From Sipunculus nudus (Eukaryota; Annelida; Sipuncula; Golfingiida; Sipunculidae): DNA of 64,000 nucleotides. The position numbers were made by a program, and so were the translations under genes. The DNA is taken from assembly GCA_026874595.1 (NCBI GenBank), contig CM049310.1, forward strand, positions 78,921,056 to 78,985,055, given 5' to 3'. Positions 35,601-48,112 of this stretch are shown here, piece by piece. How positions within the stretch are numbered: the first letter of the stretch is position 1; each line of letters begins with the position of its first letter. Below the pieces are notes generated by a model. It was not told the origin of the DNA. It ran no database searches and was given only the letters and a program-made list of their open reading frames with translations.

Positions 35601-37189
35601 TACAGATAGTTGCTTCACGTTTCAGCCTGATTATTATTACCTTCTCGCTCAGAGTGGGGACCAAGAATTTCGTCTATAGGCCGGTCGACCAGGCTGACCT
35701 TCCCTAAAATATCTGAAAAAAAAAAAATAGTAAATCAATAATCTGTATATTGATACTAGTATATCGACCAATGTGGGAGGATTGGTAACATTCTGAGTAT
35801 AGAATCAGTAGAACAAAGTTCAATCGACACAAACCAATCTACGACTGTTTTTCATTTTCCCATCTTCTATGTTGGGAAAACATTACAATAAAAGACATGG
35901 AGATTCTCTATACACGTATTAATGATAATTTAAAAAAAAATCATTTAATTAAACGTGCTCATAACAGACTATATAGGCAGGACAAGGTGATACTTCTTCC
36001 ATTACTAAAAGATTCAATCGCGGGACCTTCTTGTTAGACATGACTATATAATCTGTCATACCCACATCGATATTTTATTACCATAGTTATTTTGATTCCG
36101 AAAGGCTCGTTTCCGATAATGTCACTAAATAATCACATCTCATAGAATTCCAACAGTATTTTTTGGTGTTACAACCCGCTTATATTATACGCTGATTTAT
36201 TGTGATAGTTTCTGATCTATAATAAAAAAACCGTGCTCGTGACACATAAACATAAGCGAACTCCATACAATTATCCCGTTAGACATTGTAAGATAAATAA
36301 ATTCGACGAATTTCAAACCAACTGTGCTAAAGATAACATCCGGGGAACCCATAGTTGGGAGAAAACCCAAACTCTAGTTACCCCAAATAGCTCATAAATC
36401 GTTTAGCTATAACCACACGCACGCACACACGCATGCATGCATTGACGCACGCACGCACGCACAGTAGAGCGAATATGACATTATACCAGCCATTCGGTGG
36501 TGCCTGATCTGACCGAGAGCCTCGATCAGTTCCTGTAAGAAGTTCCGGCTCCTCTCACGGCGGCGTCTCCATAATCCAAGTGCTGTCCAGCAGCGGTCAC
36601 GAGGACCCTGAAGCCCGCGGGAGATCTGGTCAAGGTCAGCTTTACTTAACCCCAACACTGGTCCTAGTTTTCGCCATTCATATGCAACATTCTCACAAAT
36701 GATGTCCAGCATTTCTGTGAACTCTGTAATAAAAATAATTTTGACCTTTTTATAAACATGTACCGGTAGGTCATATGTAAGTCTGATTTTTATAAAATGT
36801 TAAATAAGGGAAATTATCACCTTGTTTTCGGAATATATCCTTTCAATTAATCGAGGGAAATTATCAAAACTTTACTTTAAAAATCCGTTTCTCATGTACA
36901 TTTCAGTATGGTTTGGTCTTTATGTTTTATATTCTGTAAAACATTTTATGTTTTTTTTTCGTATAATCTTGAATCAAAGGTATATACGGAATAAGTGTAT
37001 TCGCTTGTTTTATTAGAATTAAGACTTTATAATCGAGGTAAAGATGTCTGATTTAAGGTTTCTAAGAAAATGAAAGTACATACTGTATTTCCTTATCAGT
37101 ATATAAATCTTACTTTCACTGTCGATAGTCATGCCCTTATTTCCGAGCTGTACACTTTCGGTACTTGATAGTCTGTCAATATCCGCCAT
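32610..37189 (-). CDS. Death-domain / death-domain / TRADD-like N-domain protein (6 coding exons)
   Basis: Exons 37189-37114, 36723-36487, 35712-35641, 35043-34801, 33890-33828 and 33217-32610 join in phase into 432 residues. Residues 26-104 form one death domain (helix core YEWRKLGPVLGLSKADLDQI) and residues 129-209 a second (HHWRTFAPKLGLSMTDI), each on its own exon. Residues 244-300 are a Lys/Glu/Ser-rich linker with a repeated SEKKV motif. Residues 345-417 match the TRADD N-domain pattern: GFTLVVRV, then DNLWRVSRSGELSRVF, then VVPEVLSEIGAKKAVLKAVV. Death domains join signalling complexes by homotypic contacts, and TRADD-N is an adaptor/effector module, so a cytosolic adaptor in apoptosis or immunity is the inferred role; no catalytic domain is seen. 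The ATG at 37189 follows an acceptor at 37212, so an upstream leader exon is likely. A CCAG|GTACTT near 32639 could be an alternative donor that would change the last 9 residues. Confidence 0.9.
34159..34514. mobile_element. MITE with CAGTAAAA termini and TA target duplication
   Basis: It lies in intron 4 of the death-domain gene. The left end is CAGTAAAATCTC; the right end inverted is CAGTAAAACTTCGC; both are flanked by TA. Next to the ends, matching GGTGGTCGTT and AACGACCACC blocks extend the inverted repeat. The interior contains palindromic 'ttatttccactcccc' copies. TA target and CAGT ends suit a Tc1/mariner-driven MITE (inference). Confidence 0.8.
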
Positions 37190-37211
37190 TTTAAAAGATA
37201 TCTCACTGTAT

Positions 37212-40200
37212 CTGAAAGAAAGATAACTTTTTTTCACGCACAAATACAGCACCTATATCCCAGTACCTCAAATCAGGCATGCAGTTTCCACAGTCCGTTC
37301 ACAACCCATTGACTAAAATAGCAGTAAGCATAGCAAATGCACGACCACTTGCTATTGCAGTAAGTACAAATTATGTTTCTTTTGTATAGGAAATAACCTT
37401 TTTTCGAACAAAAACATGCATGAGATTTCAATTCTAAAAATATTTTTTAGTGGGGTAAAAATCAGGGCACTGTCTGAATATTATTTTTGATTTTTTTTAA
37501 AGATACATCTCGTTTTATAATACAATTCGCAGCTGGAACCTACTTACGCAAATAACACCATTAAAGGTTACAATAATCTATAGGTTAGTATAATTTATAA
37601 TCTAATTTAAAATTTAATTATAAAGTAGAAATAATTGAGGAAACGAAGGGTTACCTTCACAGGAACAGATGTATAGAGATGTATTATCCTCAGGAACAAT
37701 TAATTCGCTGCAACAATAAAAATGATTCCCAAACTTTCCATATGTGTCCAGTCTCCATTAAAAATTACGGTATTATCCCGCTTTGGAACAGAGCTTGCAT
37801 AGGAGGCAAAAACTATTTAGATCAGTGACATGAAGTGCTATCATTACAAAAACGCAAGAATCTTCGTGAATTGATTGAACGTGCTGTCGAACAAGTTTGG
37901 GTCGATATGAGTATTAGAAATCCGAATCCAGGGGATTCTCTGGCCGGCCCGATGGTGTCAATATGTGTCCGCCTTGTACATGCGATGTGATATGACAGTT
38001 ATTGATGTATCTGATCTTACAGTCACCTGTCGCAATCTATGATCAGCTATAAAAGCTTCCCACTCCACGTTAACACACTGAGAGCCTGCCAATATTGATG
38101 TTGTCATAGCAGTGCTTACAATGGAACCACTTGCCCACAGAGAGGCAAACACACAAACCGATGTTAACTTAAGATTATTTGATTACACGCATGCGCTGAA
38201 GAAAAGACTGTTCTTTCATATGGTGTGTATATTGGTAAACAAGCTTGGAGTGCTCGCACCTTGTACTTTCTGTCATAGCTCTCGCTGTAACCTGCCACTC
38301 ATTAGTGAACTTACACTGCCGGAGGTCCACTCTACGAAGGATATTTATTCATTACATACTGCAGACACTATTTCTTCATTGATTATGCCCTACATGCCGA
38401 GCTATTTATGGCCCCCTCCATGTACAAGTTACTGATTTATAAGACATAATCGATACTAATTTATATGATTTATCTTTGATAAGTACTAAATGATAATTGA
38501 TCTAAGTAAAATTAGAACTTGAACCTTCCTAAGTATTCATATTTTCTCCCCTTGTGCTCTGCAGTGACGACACCTGGTGGCCATCTATATTATAACTGAC
38601 GGTGTTATTACACTCCCCTTTTGTCGCCCAACTCCTCCATGGCTTAGCCAGTGAAATGTCTGTTCTTATCGTCTTGAACTGTCAGGAACGATGCCAAATG
38701 TGGCCCAAGGGATGCCAGAAATTTCTCCTTTATTTGCGAAGGGGTTGTTGCAGCGCCATCTGTTAGGGTACACGTGGACTACGCATGAACGGGTTATATG
38801 TTCGTACTGGCAATACACAGGCCTACAATGTATGTCATAACCCCTATCCCCCAAAACTTTTTTTTAAGAAAGTAACAATATTTATTTACATTACTGGTCC
38901 CAGTATCCATAACAATATACCAATAGGGTACTTCATACACCGTGTATTGTTTCTAGTTTTATCATGAAGACACAACAGGGTCTAGATACTTCAGTGGCAT
39001 CTGGTAGCCATGCTTAATACTTGCCACATAATTCCTCTATGGCCACGAACTGTCAGGAACTATTCTAAGGATTGTCAAAGACGTACATGGTAGGAGGTCT
39101 TCTGAATATTGGTCCGTTGTACACAGACACTTTTTGTTTCTTGGTTATTCACTGCAAGCCGAGCTATATATGACCCTCTGCATGATCATTTATAAGTCAC
39201 ATAGTCCATACGTATTTTATTTGTTTTATTCCGTGATAAATGCTATTTTTTTACGGATAGCAATGAAAATAAGACATGAACCTTGTGGCTTTCAATGGGC
39301 CCCTTATCGCCAACTAGTTTCTATATTGTCAATAAAAATTACTGACTGTCGACGCCAACTTCCTCCATTGACACCTGAGGAAAGTGACCAAACTTGAATA
39401 ATATGCCATTGCACATAGTAACTACGATTTTATTTTTTATGCCTTAATCATATAATAAATAAGAACATCCAAAACTATATTTGCAATTATATTTTATGAG
39501 CAATAAATAAAGAAATTCTAAGTATGCAACTTTCCTTCGGAATTCTTCAAAGACATTAAATGATCAATATATATATAGCACTGATATGCAACTGGCGAAT
39601 TACTTTTATTATTCAAAATACTTAATTATTTCCTCAAAAAATCTTGTTCTGAATGGTAGTGTCCTGTGGAACTTACACTTAGTTTACACGGACCCGGGCA
39701 TACATATAGCACGCAAAGAACCTACTAAAGATAAGTGCATGCACTAGTGACCATTGGCCATAAGGTATATACAATACCAACCCCTAGTACTAGTGAATCC
39801 ACACTGACAACACATGTGAGCTATGGATCGCGTCATTTAATCGTACTGAAATTCTGAACCAAAGATAATAGAGAGTACAGGTAAATTTATCCAGATGTAC
39901 TTCAGAATCCGGTAGATGGCGCTCCCATTTGTCCGCCGCCAGATTTACAACAGCGATTAGGGGCCTAATATGGCAATAATAGGAAACAGCCTATGTAGCT
40001 TGAAAACTATGTCAATATAAAAATAAATAAAAGATCGTAATCTTTCATCTTTAGCCATTTCTCTGACCGTTTTGGAAAATAAGCCAGAATAGGGATCTAT
40101 AGTGCAGACATGGGCAGAATTGAGCGATAATAGGGTTCCACTAAATTGTGTGAATGGAGGTGATTTTTTTTTAAATCAGCCATATTAGAGATCTAGCGGA

Positions 40201-40928
40201 ATTTGGAGCAGAGGATTTAAAAATATATAAATTATAATTTGTGGTTCTGCACTGAGTGGTGCCTAAGGAGTCCGCCCGCTAAAAATTTCGACCCAAATCC
40301 TTATATAGGCTAGAAATAACCTAGTCAACCGCTATCAGCCTTCCCTCCTTATGGGGGAGGCGTTATAAATGTTTAAAAACAAACAAACAAACAGTAATAT
40401 ACATTTCTGTAAAAAGTGCAGTATGAAAATCTTCGCTTAAGTGAAAGTGGTTAAAGGTATTTAAAGAAGCAGAGCTGACAGACCCCTATATCTAAAATCA
40501 GTCCAACAATTGTTTAAAATTCATATTAGAACCATAAATATTCTTATTTTAATTTTGGTACAGCATTCTTTCTGATAGTCGAAAATATTTTCGACATTTT
40601 CATTTGAAATTTTAACATTAAAAAAAAAAAATTAAACAGTTCGCTATTTTAAGAACCCAGTATAATAGCAAAACACTTTTTAGAAGCTTAAATTAAACTA
40701 CATAACAATTGTTCAAAAGTGTTTGTTTGCTCTATCATGTCTCTATCTACCTTAAAACTGAAATTTAAATTTTTATTCAATAAAAATATTAAATTTCATT
40801 TTTCAAATAGAAGACGCAGAGTAGAGGAAAAACAAAGAAACAATTTTGAGATATGGTCATATAATTTAATATTAGTTTACTAAAAAGTGACTTACTGTTA
40901 CTGAGTGCTTAAAATAGTGTATACCTTT
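37212..40928. other. Upstream flank of the death-domain gene; no gene recognised
   Basis: This interval should contain the leader exon and promoter of the minus-strand death-domain gene, but I cannot place them. The frames at 38112-38435 (+) and 37958-38152 (-) overlap each other and show no family resemblance. Confidence 0.35.
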
Positions 40929-41149
40929 TAGGCAAAAAAATGAATAAAAAATACGGATCTCAGGCACCGCCCGCGTCCATTTTAACCCCCGCATCAAAAA
41001 TGTTTATTTTGATTTTCATCTTTCAAGAAGATAAAATAATACAATTTTTTATAAGATTTCCTTAGCTTTGTAGTGCTTTTACCTGTTTAGCAAAAAAAAC
41101 TGCTATTTTCATTAAAAGTGCCTGTGAACCTTTCCTTTTTTTGCCTTAA
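40929..41149 (-). mobile_element. MITE, family with AAGGC-AAAA ends (copy 1, inverted)
   Basis: The ends TTAGGCAAAAAA and TTTTTTGCCTTAA are inverted, with inner arms CTCAGGCACCGCCCGCG and GTGCCTGTGAACC. The interior matches 53999-54302 and 55771-56098 read in the opposite orientation. A poly-T/poly-G tract follows at about 41241-41268. Confidence 0.7.
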
Positions 41150-41461
41150 AATTTTTAATTATTTTAAATGTTACAAAATAACTTGAAAATAAATGAAAAA
41201 GTTAAAAAAGATATGTATACCATCACTTGTACCAGGTTAACTTTTTTTTTTTTTTTGGGGGGGGGGGTTAAAATGAATTTTAAACAAGTTTAAGATATAA
41301 GGGATTTGACAGCTCTGATATACCTTAAAGGTTAAGGCTACATTGTGTCCAGATATGGTAACATTTAGTGTTCGGTGACCCCTCACATGTCACGTAAAAT
41401 GACCGATAAGCACTGTCTAGTCTACCTCCTGCAATGCATGATGCGGTGATCCAGTGCATAC

Positions 41462-41560
41462 TTTATAAGGACCAAGCCTTAATTGAACTCTGGGTTTGGG
41501 TTGTTGTGATAAACTTAGGTCGAGTCCGGCTAGAGTGCAGTGAGTAAATAATTTGCACAG
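41462..41560 (+). promoter_or_regulatory. Possible TATA box and leader exon for the SOUL-domain gene
   Basis: A TTTATAAGG box at 41462-41470 is followed about 90 bases on by a good donor, GCACAG|GTATGT, at 41560/41561. A leader exon here could splice to the acceptor at 48097. There is no transcript evidence, so this is a suggestion only. Confidence 0.2.
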
Positions 41561-41905
41561 GTATGTATATGTGTCAATTAATTTATCGCAAAAATGGTGG
41601 AAAGTCCTGGTTGAAAAGTGTTCATGGGGAAAATAAAAGATATTTAAAACATATCATATTTTGTAAGCAACGGGTAAAAGGGTGAAACCACGCCCGACCC
41701 AAAAAAGTCATATAGATATTTCTTTCACGAAGGTTCAATACTAAATACATGCAGCATGACGACAGGCAAATGACTCGCATGATTCTTTGAATGCAATGGA
41801 TTTATTCTTCTGGGTTTTTTTTCGCAATAACCGGCTTTCGGGTTCATCCATATTTAGAAGTTTTGCAATGTAATGGAGTACTTCAAAATATATCTTCAAT
41901 GTTAA

Positions 41906-42190
41906 TTACGGTAAAACCGCTTTTGCATCTCAGCGCCATATTTTGTTCATTTAATGTGTTCATTTTGTGAAACACATAACATTTGAGTAAGGCATCAAAA
42001 CTGGATAATTCCTTTGTATAACCTTATGTATTTCTGTGGACTGCCAACAGAATACATAACGTTTCATTGTGTTGAGCTGAAATATGATTAAAGCTAACAT
42101 TACTCAAAAATATAGATATTTAAAACTTCTAAATCGTTGATCGTATGAATACTAGATGGCGCTGAGAAGCAAAAGCGGTAGTTACCGTAA
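41906..42190. mobile_element. MITE with long TIRs (TTACGGTAA...CCGCTTTTGC), copy 1
   Basis: The left end TTACGGTAAAACCGCTTTTG continues into 'catctcagcgccat'. The right end read inward is TTACGGTAACTACCGCTTTT and continues into 'gcttctcagcgccat'. TIRs are about 35 bp. A diverged relative lies at about 58100-58352. Confidence 0.8.
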
Positions 42191-42846
42191 ATAACAAAAG
42201 TTACCGCAAAGGAACTACTGCCCTGCCACACCTTTGCTTGTTCATATTCTGAAACCTCCACAATGTTAGGAAACATTTGTTTATACCGTTTGTTTTTATC
42301 TGTATATTAAAATGTTTCAACAAATTTCAGGCATTTGACTTGGCAATGTGGTTGTTTCAGCATGTAACCAGCGACCCACGAATATATAAAATTGTTGCAT
42401 GGTATGATTTTTAGTTTCGTTCTGGTTAATACTTCAGGCCTTTGTCTCATTTCTTCAATACAGCTTACTTTTTAGACTTGATCTACCAGTTTATTTATAT
42501 ACTGCTAAAAATTTCAAATGGCACTGGTGGAACAGAATATAAGCGTAATTTGTAAAACTGTTCATCCTTCGCTCCAAACGGTCGAAACCCCCCACCTTTA
42601 ATTTCAAATTAACTTCTGTTACATCTCCAAGTTAAGGTAAGCAAGAAGGTGTTCTAAATTAAAAGGGTTCATCTGCAAGTGCCTTTAATTTTGCGGGTTT
42701 TTTTTCTATTTTTTTGGTAGTATTTAGGTATGGAGAGTTCTCAATGAGACTTAAATTGAATTGCCAAACACAACGTTTTATATCACTATTATCCTTAAGA
42801 AACCACAACTTAAAACATGTCAATAATACTGATTTTATAAGTGCAG

Positions 42847-42991
42847 TTAGTAGACACCTCTCCGAACGGGGCTATCAGTGAAATGTACATGAGGGTTAAC
42901 ATATGCACAGGGGTCAATGTCCATGAGGATCACGCGGGGCGCAACAGACGGAATACTACATCATATACGACAACACTCCTAGCAAGCGAAG
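42847..42991 (+). other. Candidate isolated exon, unknown
   Basis: Between GTGCAG| and GAAG|GTAACG lies a 48-codon open stretch (LVDTSPNGAISEMYMRVN...) with clearly higher GC than its flanks. The pyrimidine tract is weak and no neighbouring exon fits its phase, so it may be a chance frame or part of an unrecognised gene. Confidence 0.25.
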
Positions 42992-45048
42992 GTAACGTAA
43001 CGTTTGTATATCTAGATTTCATCTTCCTGTAATTAACATTATACATTTAATCGAATTGAGAATATATTGTTGATAGATATCTGAAAATTATATATTATCT
43101 TGGTTTGGTTTTGTATGAATTAGAAAGGATGTTAAAATTCCCTATATGTTTCGATTGGAGTCTAGGGATATTCAAGTGCAGATATGTTATTCGGCTCTCA
43201 AAGGTCGTCAGGTACATCTGCTAAGGATTTGGCCTGTTTTGTTGTTAAACGCTTTTGTATCTTGTTTAATGTCGTAAATGATGCCAGTGATGCCACCGTA
43301 TGCAGTTTCACGAGGTCTGATCTATATTGACAGTAATTACTCAAATTTCGCCCCCTGAACCCACTCTTGTATATATATATTTAATAAAAGAAATACAGAA
43401 ATTTGTTCATTCTGTACAGAGACTAAAGAAATGTATTAACATTCTGTATATCTGTATATCTTTAATAAGTAAGGTAAAATTTAAAAAAAGATGTTGATAA
43501 AATGCTACGCAGAAAGTTCAACACATGTGCAGATTTGGGAATTTACTAAAAAATAAGTTGTCTTAAATATTTACTAGCAGACGAAAGATATGATGATATT
43601 GTTATATAAAAAATGTGTATACATGTATAATAATTCGTCTGCAAATGTTCCAAGATATTTCTGTGTTTGAAATAAAATTACTCGAAAAGAGAACCCGTTT
43701 CAACAGTTAAGAAACAGTCATTCATGAAAAAAAGAAAAGAACACGTATGCATGATTGTCTGTTGTCAACAACTTGACTATAATCTTATCAAAAATAGAAT
43801 ATAAAGTATGATCATAAATGCAAAGGTACCTTAACTCCCATTTTATTGATGCTTTATGCGTTGAAATGGAACCCGTTCATTTTGAAATTGTATCTGCAGT
43901 TCATCGCCATAATTTCAGAGGATGCGATACAATAGCAGTTGGCCTAGCGATTCCGTCTAATATGTGTGACATCTTGTTTCAGCGCGCTAAAATATGCAAC
44001 ATTAAATTTTTGAGAGTCTTAAAATATGCTGAGACCAGTCATAATTAAGATACAGACAAATCATACAAGCATGTCGAGAAAGGGGTTGCATGGTTATCAA
44101 TGGAAATTGCCATTTTTAGTCCCGAGCCTGAAAGCATGCATGTCTGTCTCCTGTTTACTATAAAACTAATAATTTGATAAACTGCACACATGTAGAACAA
44201 GTTGATTGTTGAACAAGCGTGGATATTGAATAATATTTTTTTTTATGGAATATTGGTTTCTAGTCATGTTATACCAAATACAGAGCCCAAAACGGCCTGA
44301 AGGTAGAGCTACAACAGATACAATTACATTACAGTGAACTAATAGTGATTCTTGCCTGCATGTATATACACGTTATGAATATGCAGATGGAACAATACTA
44401 CTAGGACACGGAAAATTAACGGAAAGGCGCCCTGAAACTTAATTTATTGTTTTTAAATTACCTAATCTGTAGACTACAAAGAATTCCGTTTGCATTATAG
44501 GCAAGATAGTTACTGTTGTAATTTATTTATACATGTATTTGGGCAAATAAATCATATGAAGTATGAATTTTTCCTTGCATCAAGGACTGTATTTTTATAC
44601 AATTGATAAATCTCACGAAGGTAGAAAAATAATTGAATTGTTTCATATATTTGTCATGCAAGGAGTAACTATTTCCATTGGTTTAAAACGGCAAATCATA
44701 TAGAACTCAAAACAGGGGACGGGATTTTTATCTCACCTTATGTTACTTACGGTATTTACCATAAACATAGGTATAGGTCTAAAGTGTATGAAATACTAAA
44801 GGACACATCTAATCCTCTGCAATGTTTACTAGAGTACCAACATGCTATATAGGCAAAACAGAGATGCAAAACCTGCTGTGCTTGTTCCTTCAATATATAT
44901 AATCTGATATTTTTCAGACAATATTATTGGTATGTCTGCAATGAAGTTTTATATCTTTTATAATGATTTTAGATTTGGTGCCAAAAGACCATGTTCATGA
45001 CACTAATTAAATGCCTATTATTTCTTAATGATTGTATGCTAGATATCC
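42992..45048. other. No gene recognised
   Basis: AT-rich DNA. The + frame at 43818-44048 is open but unsupported by splice sites or family. Confidence 0.35.
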
Positions 45049-45129
45049 GGATATTTTGATACCCTCTAAGTATAAATTTGTTACATTGTGGGAGGACATT
45101 AATATATATCTAAAATCATTTCGTTTCAA

Positions 45130-45245
45130 CAGATCCTCATACACGGAGTCACGGACATACCGAACGGGAAGTAACCATTCATTAAAGGATAGATACAAAT
45201 TATTGACATGCTTTACTTATACTGTTTATTCGTCATGGTAAGGTA

Positions 45246-45324
<79 letters not shown>

Positions 45325-46240
45325 AGATTAAAACCTGTGTAACATCCTGATGAACTTTTCAAACGTGACATTTTCATATTGAAAGGAATTAAGTGGAGAT
45401 ATTATAAACATCAAAACAGCAGCTGAATTCCCGATGATATGTAAATAAACATTTCCTTCACTATTGGTTTAATGTATTTATTAAAAATAAAACACAAAAT
45501 GGATCACTGACCGAGAAATCCTATACTTCTATACACCAAGCATGCGCAGTTAAAAGGCCTGCTTTTTAAATAGTGTTATTAAGGTATAGGTCAACAACTA
45601 AAATTCAATGATACAGAAATAAAATATGAACTTCAAACAAATGTTAAGAAGGTATTAATAGCCTGGACGAAAAGAACCTGGGACAATAAACATCATATTT
45701 GAGCAATATTCATTATTTGTAATTTTTATATTGAAAAATAGGGGTTTTCTTTAACGGCGGGTCTCATTTGCATATTTAAATGATAATCATTTAATATAAA
45801 TCATAAGATATTAATCATATAAGGTATTACAATATTCCTTAAACAGGACACCCTAAGATTAAGCAGTTATTATATATTTATAGGTTTTAAGATACCGGAA
45901 AAAGTAGACATCGTAAAGGACGGACTTAATTATTGAGAAAATAGAATGACAAGGAGCATAAAACACCATGCAATACCATCACAAAAATACTTTATACCGG
46001 AAATGTTTTCTTCCATATCTCCGGGAATACAGCTGCTGTTTTGGTATTTATAGTACCTATACCTCTTTTTCTCAATATGAAAATGCCATGTGTGAAAAGA
46101 ACATCCGGATGTGACACGTGTTTAATCTATATACTGGTACCTTACTATGGCATAGAAGCATTAAGTAAAGCATTTTAATAATTTGTAAATACTTTTCATG
46201 ATTGGTTACTTCCCGTTCGGGTTATCCGTGCATGAGGATA
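45130..46240. repeat. Large imperfect inverted repeat
   Basis: Arm 1 (about 45130-45458) and arm 2 (about 46000-46240) are inverted copies. Shared segments include CGAACGGGAAGTAACC (arm 1 near 45159; arm 2 inverted near 46203), AAGGTACCA and AAAACAGCAGCTG. About 540 bp separate the arms. Arm 1 carries an (AT)n(AG)n tract at 45249-45322, where arm 2 has only a short TATATAG. Confidence 0.7.
45249..45322. repeat. Compound (AT)n(AG)n microsatellite
   Basis: About 22 AT units run directly into about 15 AG units, inside arm 1 of the inverted repeat. Confidence 0.95.
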
Positions 46241-46603
46241 TATTGCTATGGTACCTCTACTAGTGAAAGCTAATTAACGTTTACCACATGTAAAGCACAC
46301 GAATGAGTTGATGTATTATTGCCCAACGTCCTATTGGGTCTTAATATGATGCACTTTTATCAGGAGTGGGCCGGTGGCAGCCTTGTCCTTATGGGGACGA
46401 TAGTATTAAACGCACGTGTTCTGCGCCATGTGCGACAACATTATTGACCTTGCCCGAATGCACTGATGTGGACGTATGATATACCCGTCATTAGTGACCA
46501 CTGACCATATCTGGTGGTGTTCTGATTACAAGACACACACAACTCCCAGTCATGCATATTGATTCTGCTGCCATATATACATGTATAAATGTGTTTATAT
46601 TTA

Positions 46604-46608
<5 letters not shown>

Positions 46609-46646
<38 letters not shown>

Positions 46647-46655
46647 ATATATATA
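46609..46655. repeat. (AT)n microsatellite, interrupted
   Basis: AT run with ACATGT interruptions. Confidence 0.85.
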
Positions 46656-46753
46656 CATGTACATAGTGTCAAACACGTTGAAGCATTGAGTTACTACAAC
46701 ATGTTTCACTCGGTAAACATATACTCTTCTAAGATGCATTGTGCAATTAAATA

Positions 46754-46757
<4 letters not shown>

Positions 46758-46816
<59 letters not shown>
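46758..46816. repeat. (AT)n microsatellite
   Basis: About 29 uninterrupted AT units. Confidence 0.95.
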
Positions 46817-46818
<2 letters not shown>

Positions 46819-47391
46819 CTAAACGTTGAGCACGCTGGAGCATCGTGCTATTACTCTGAGTTACACGCCGTTGGCGGTATCGGCTACCGTCGTGCAGCAT
46901 GCTGTATTTCCCTCCATACAGAGGTTACATTGGTCCGAAGTGCGTTTCTTTGTGTTACAGCGTTTGATTATTTCCCAGGTGGTAGTATATTTTATATTTG
47001 TTTTCTCTTTAAGGTCCAAATGTGCTTCGAAATTTCTGTTTCTTTTTCGTAACGTTCACTGCGGAATGATTTGTTTTGATTGTTGTACCGAGTTTTGAAT
47101 GGGCCACTTGCTTATCCGATTTATTGGGCGGTTTGGTGTTCGGTCTTTACCGTCGCTTTGTAAACAATGTTGCTAGCAAGGCGATTCCCGTCTAAGGGAC
47201 ATGCGTTTTTCACCCTACACTTGCAGGTTTTTTCGCTGGTTTCTTAGTTATTGTTTGCAGTGATTTTTATTTTGTTATGGGCTGTTATTGTTTGCATCAT
47301 ATTTCTCATGCAACTGTAACTAATTTTGATTGTATTTTTGTTAAAAATTTTGTATAGTTTGCTATCCACTGCAAGCACTGGAACCTACTTA

Positions 47392-47394
<3 letters not shown>

Positions 47395-47452
<58 letters not shown>
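47395..47452. repeat. (AT)n microsatellite
   Basis: About 29 uninterrupted AT units upstream of the SOUL-domain gene. Confidence 0.95.
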
Positions 47453-47455
<3 letters not shown>

Positions 47456-48112
47456 GAACAGTCAGAACATCACTGTATCAGTGGATGTTACAATACAAAA
47501 TGATTTCCTGCGCACAAATTGATTGCTGTCATGAATAAATCTCCAGTGTTCATTGAACTGCTCACTTGACGATGGTAGAATTCGTCTCCAGGTCAGTAAC
47601 ACGCCTGCATATAGGGAACTCCCGGATAAGCAGTGATTTGCCTGCTATTTATGACATTAAAAGTTACGTTTATAACAGTTCTTGTACAACCAAAAGCAGG
47701 ATTGGTCCACTCGACTCCTATTCGTCTCTAAAACCTGTCAGCAGCATTAGGACAATGACATGTTGTTTACATTTATGTAAAAGCTTTATCAAACAAAAAA
47801 TGAATTTTGTTGAAATTTATAACTGTATATTAAATCATTTTTGTATGTCTTTACTAGTTTTTTTCAGATGCTGTCAGAATACTCTTTTTGTACAAATTTA
47901 ATATATTACTTTGGCTCTGAGGCTTCAGAGAATTTGTCAAGATCCGGAGTAAATTTCTCCACCCAAAACTGAAGGAATCACAGGTGCTGACATTTGTTGG
48001 AACTGTTTGGTACATTACATTGGACCTGATACTAATGCCTGTTTTTTTTGTGGACCAAGTAGACTAAATTACCATATGAAATGTTCTTTTGTTTTAGATT
48101 ACCGGTCAGGCC

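Noticed and set aside
38112-38435. 107-codon ORF as a gene
   Set aside because: No splice or family support; an antisense frame of similar quality overlaps its start.
42847-42991. Upstream exon of the SOUL-domain gene
   Set aside because: It ends in phase 1, while the exon at 48098 begins in phase 0, so the two cannot be joined directly.
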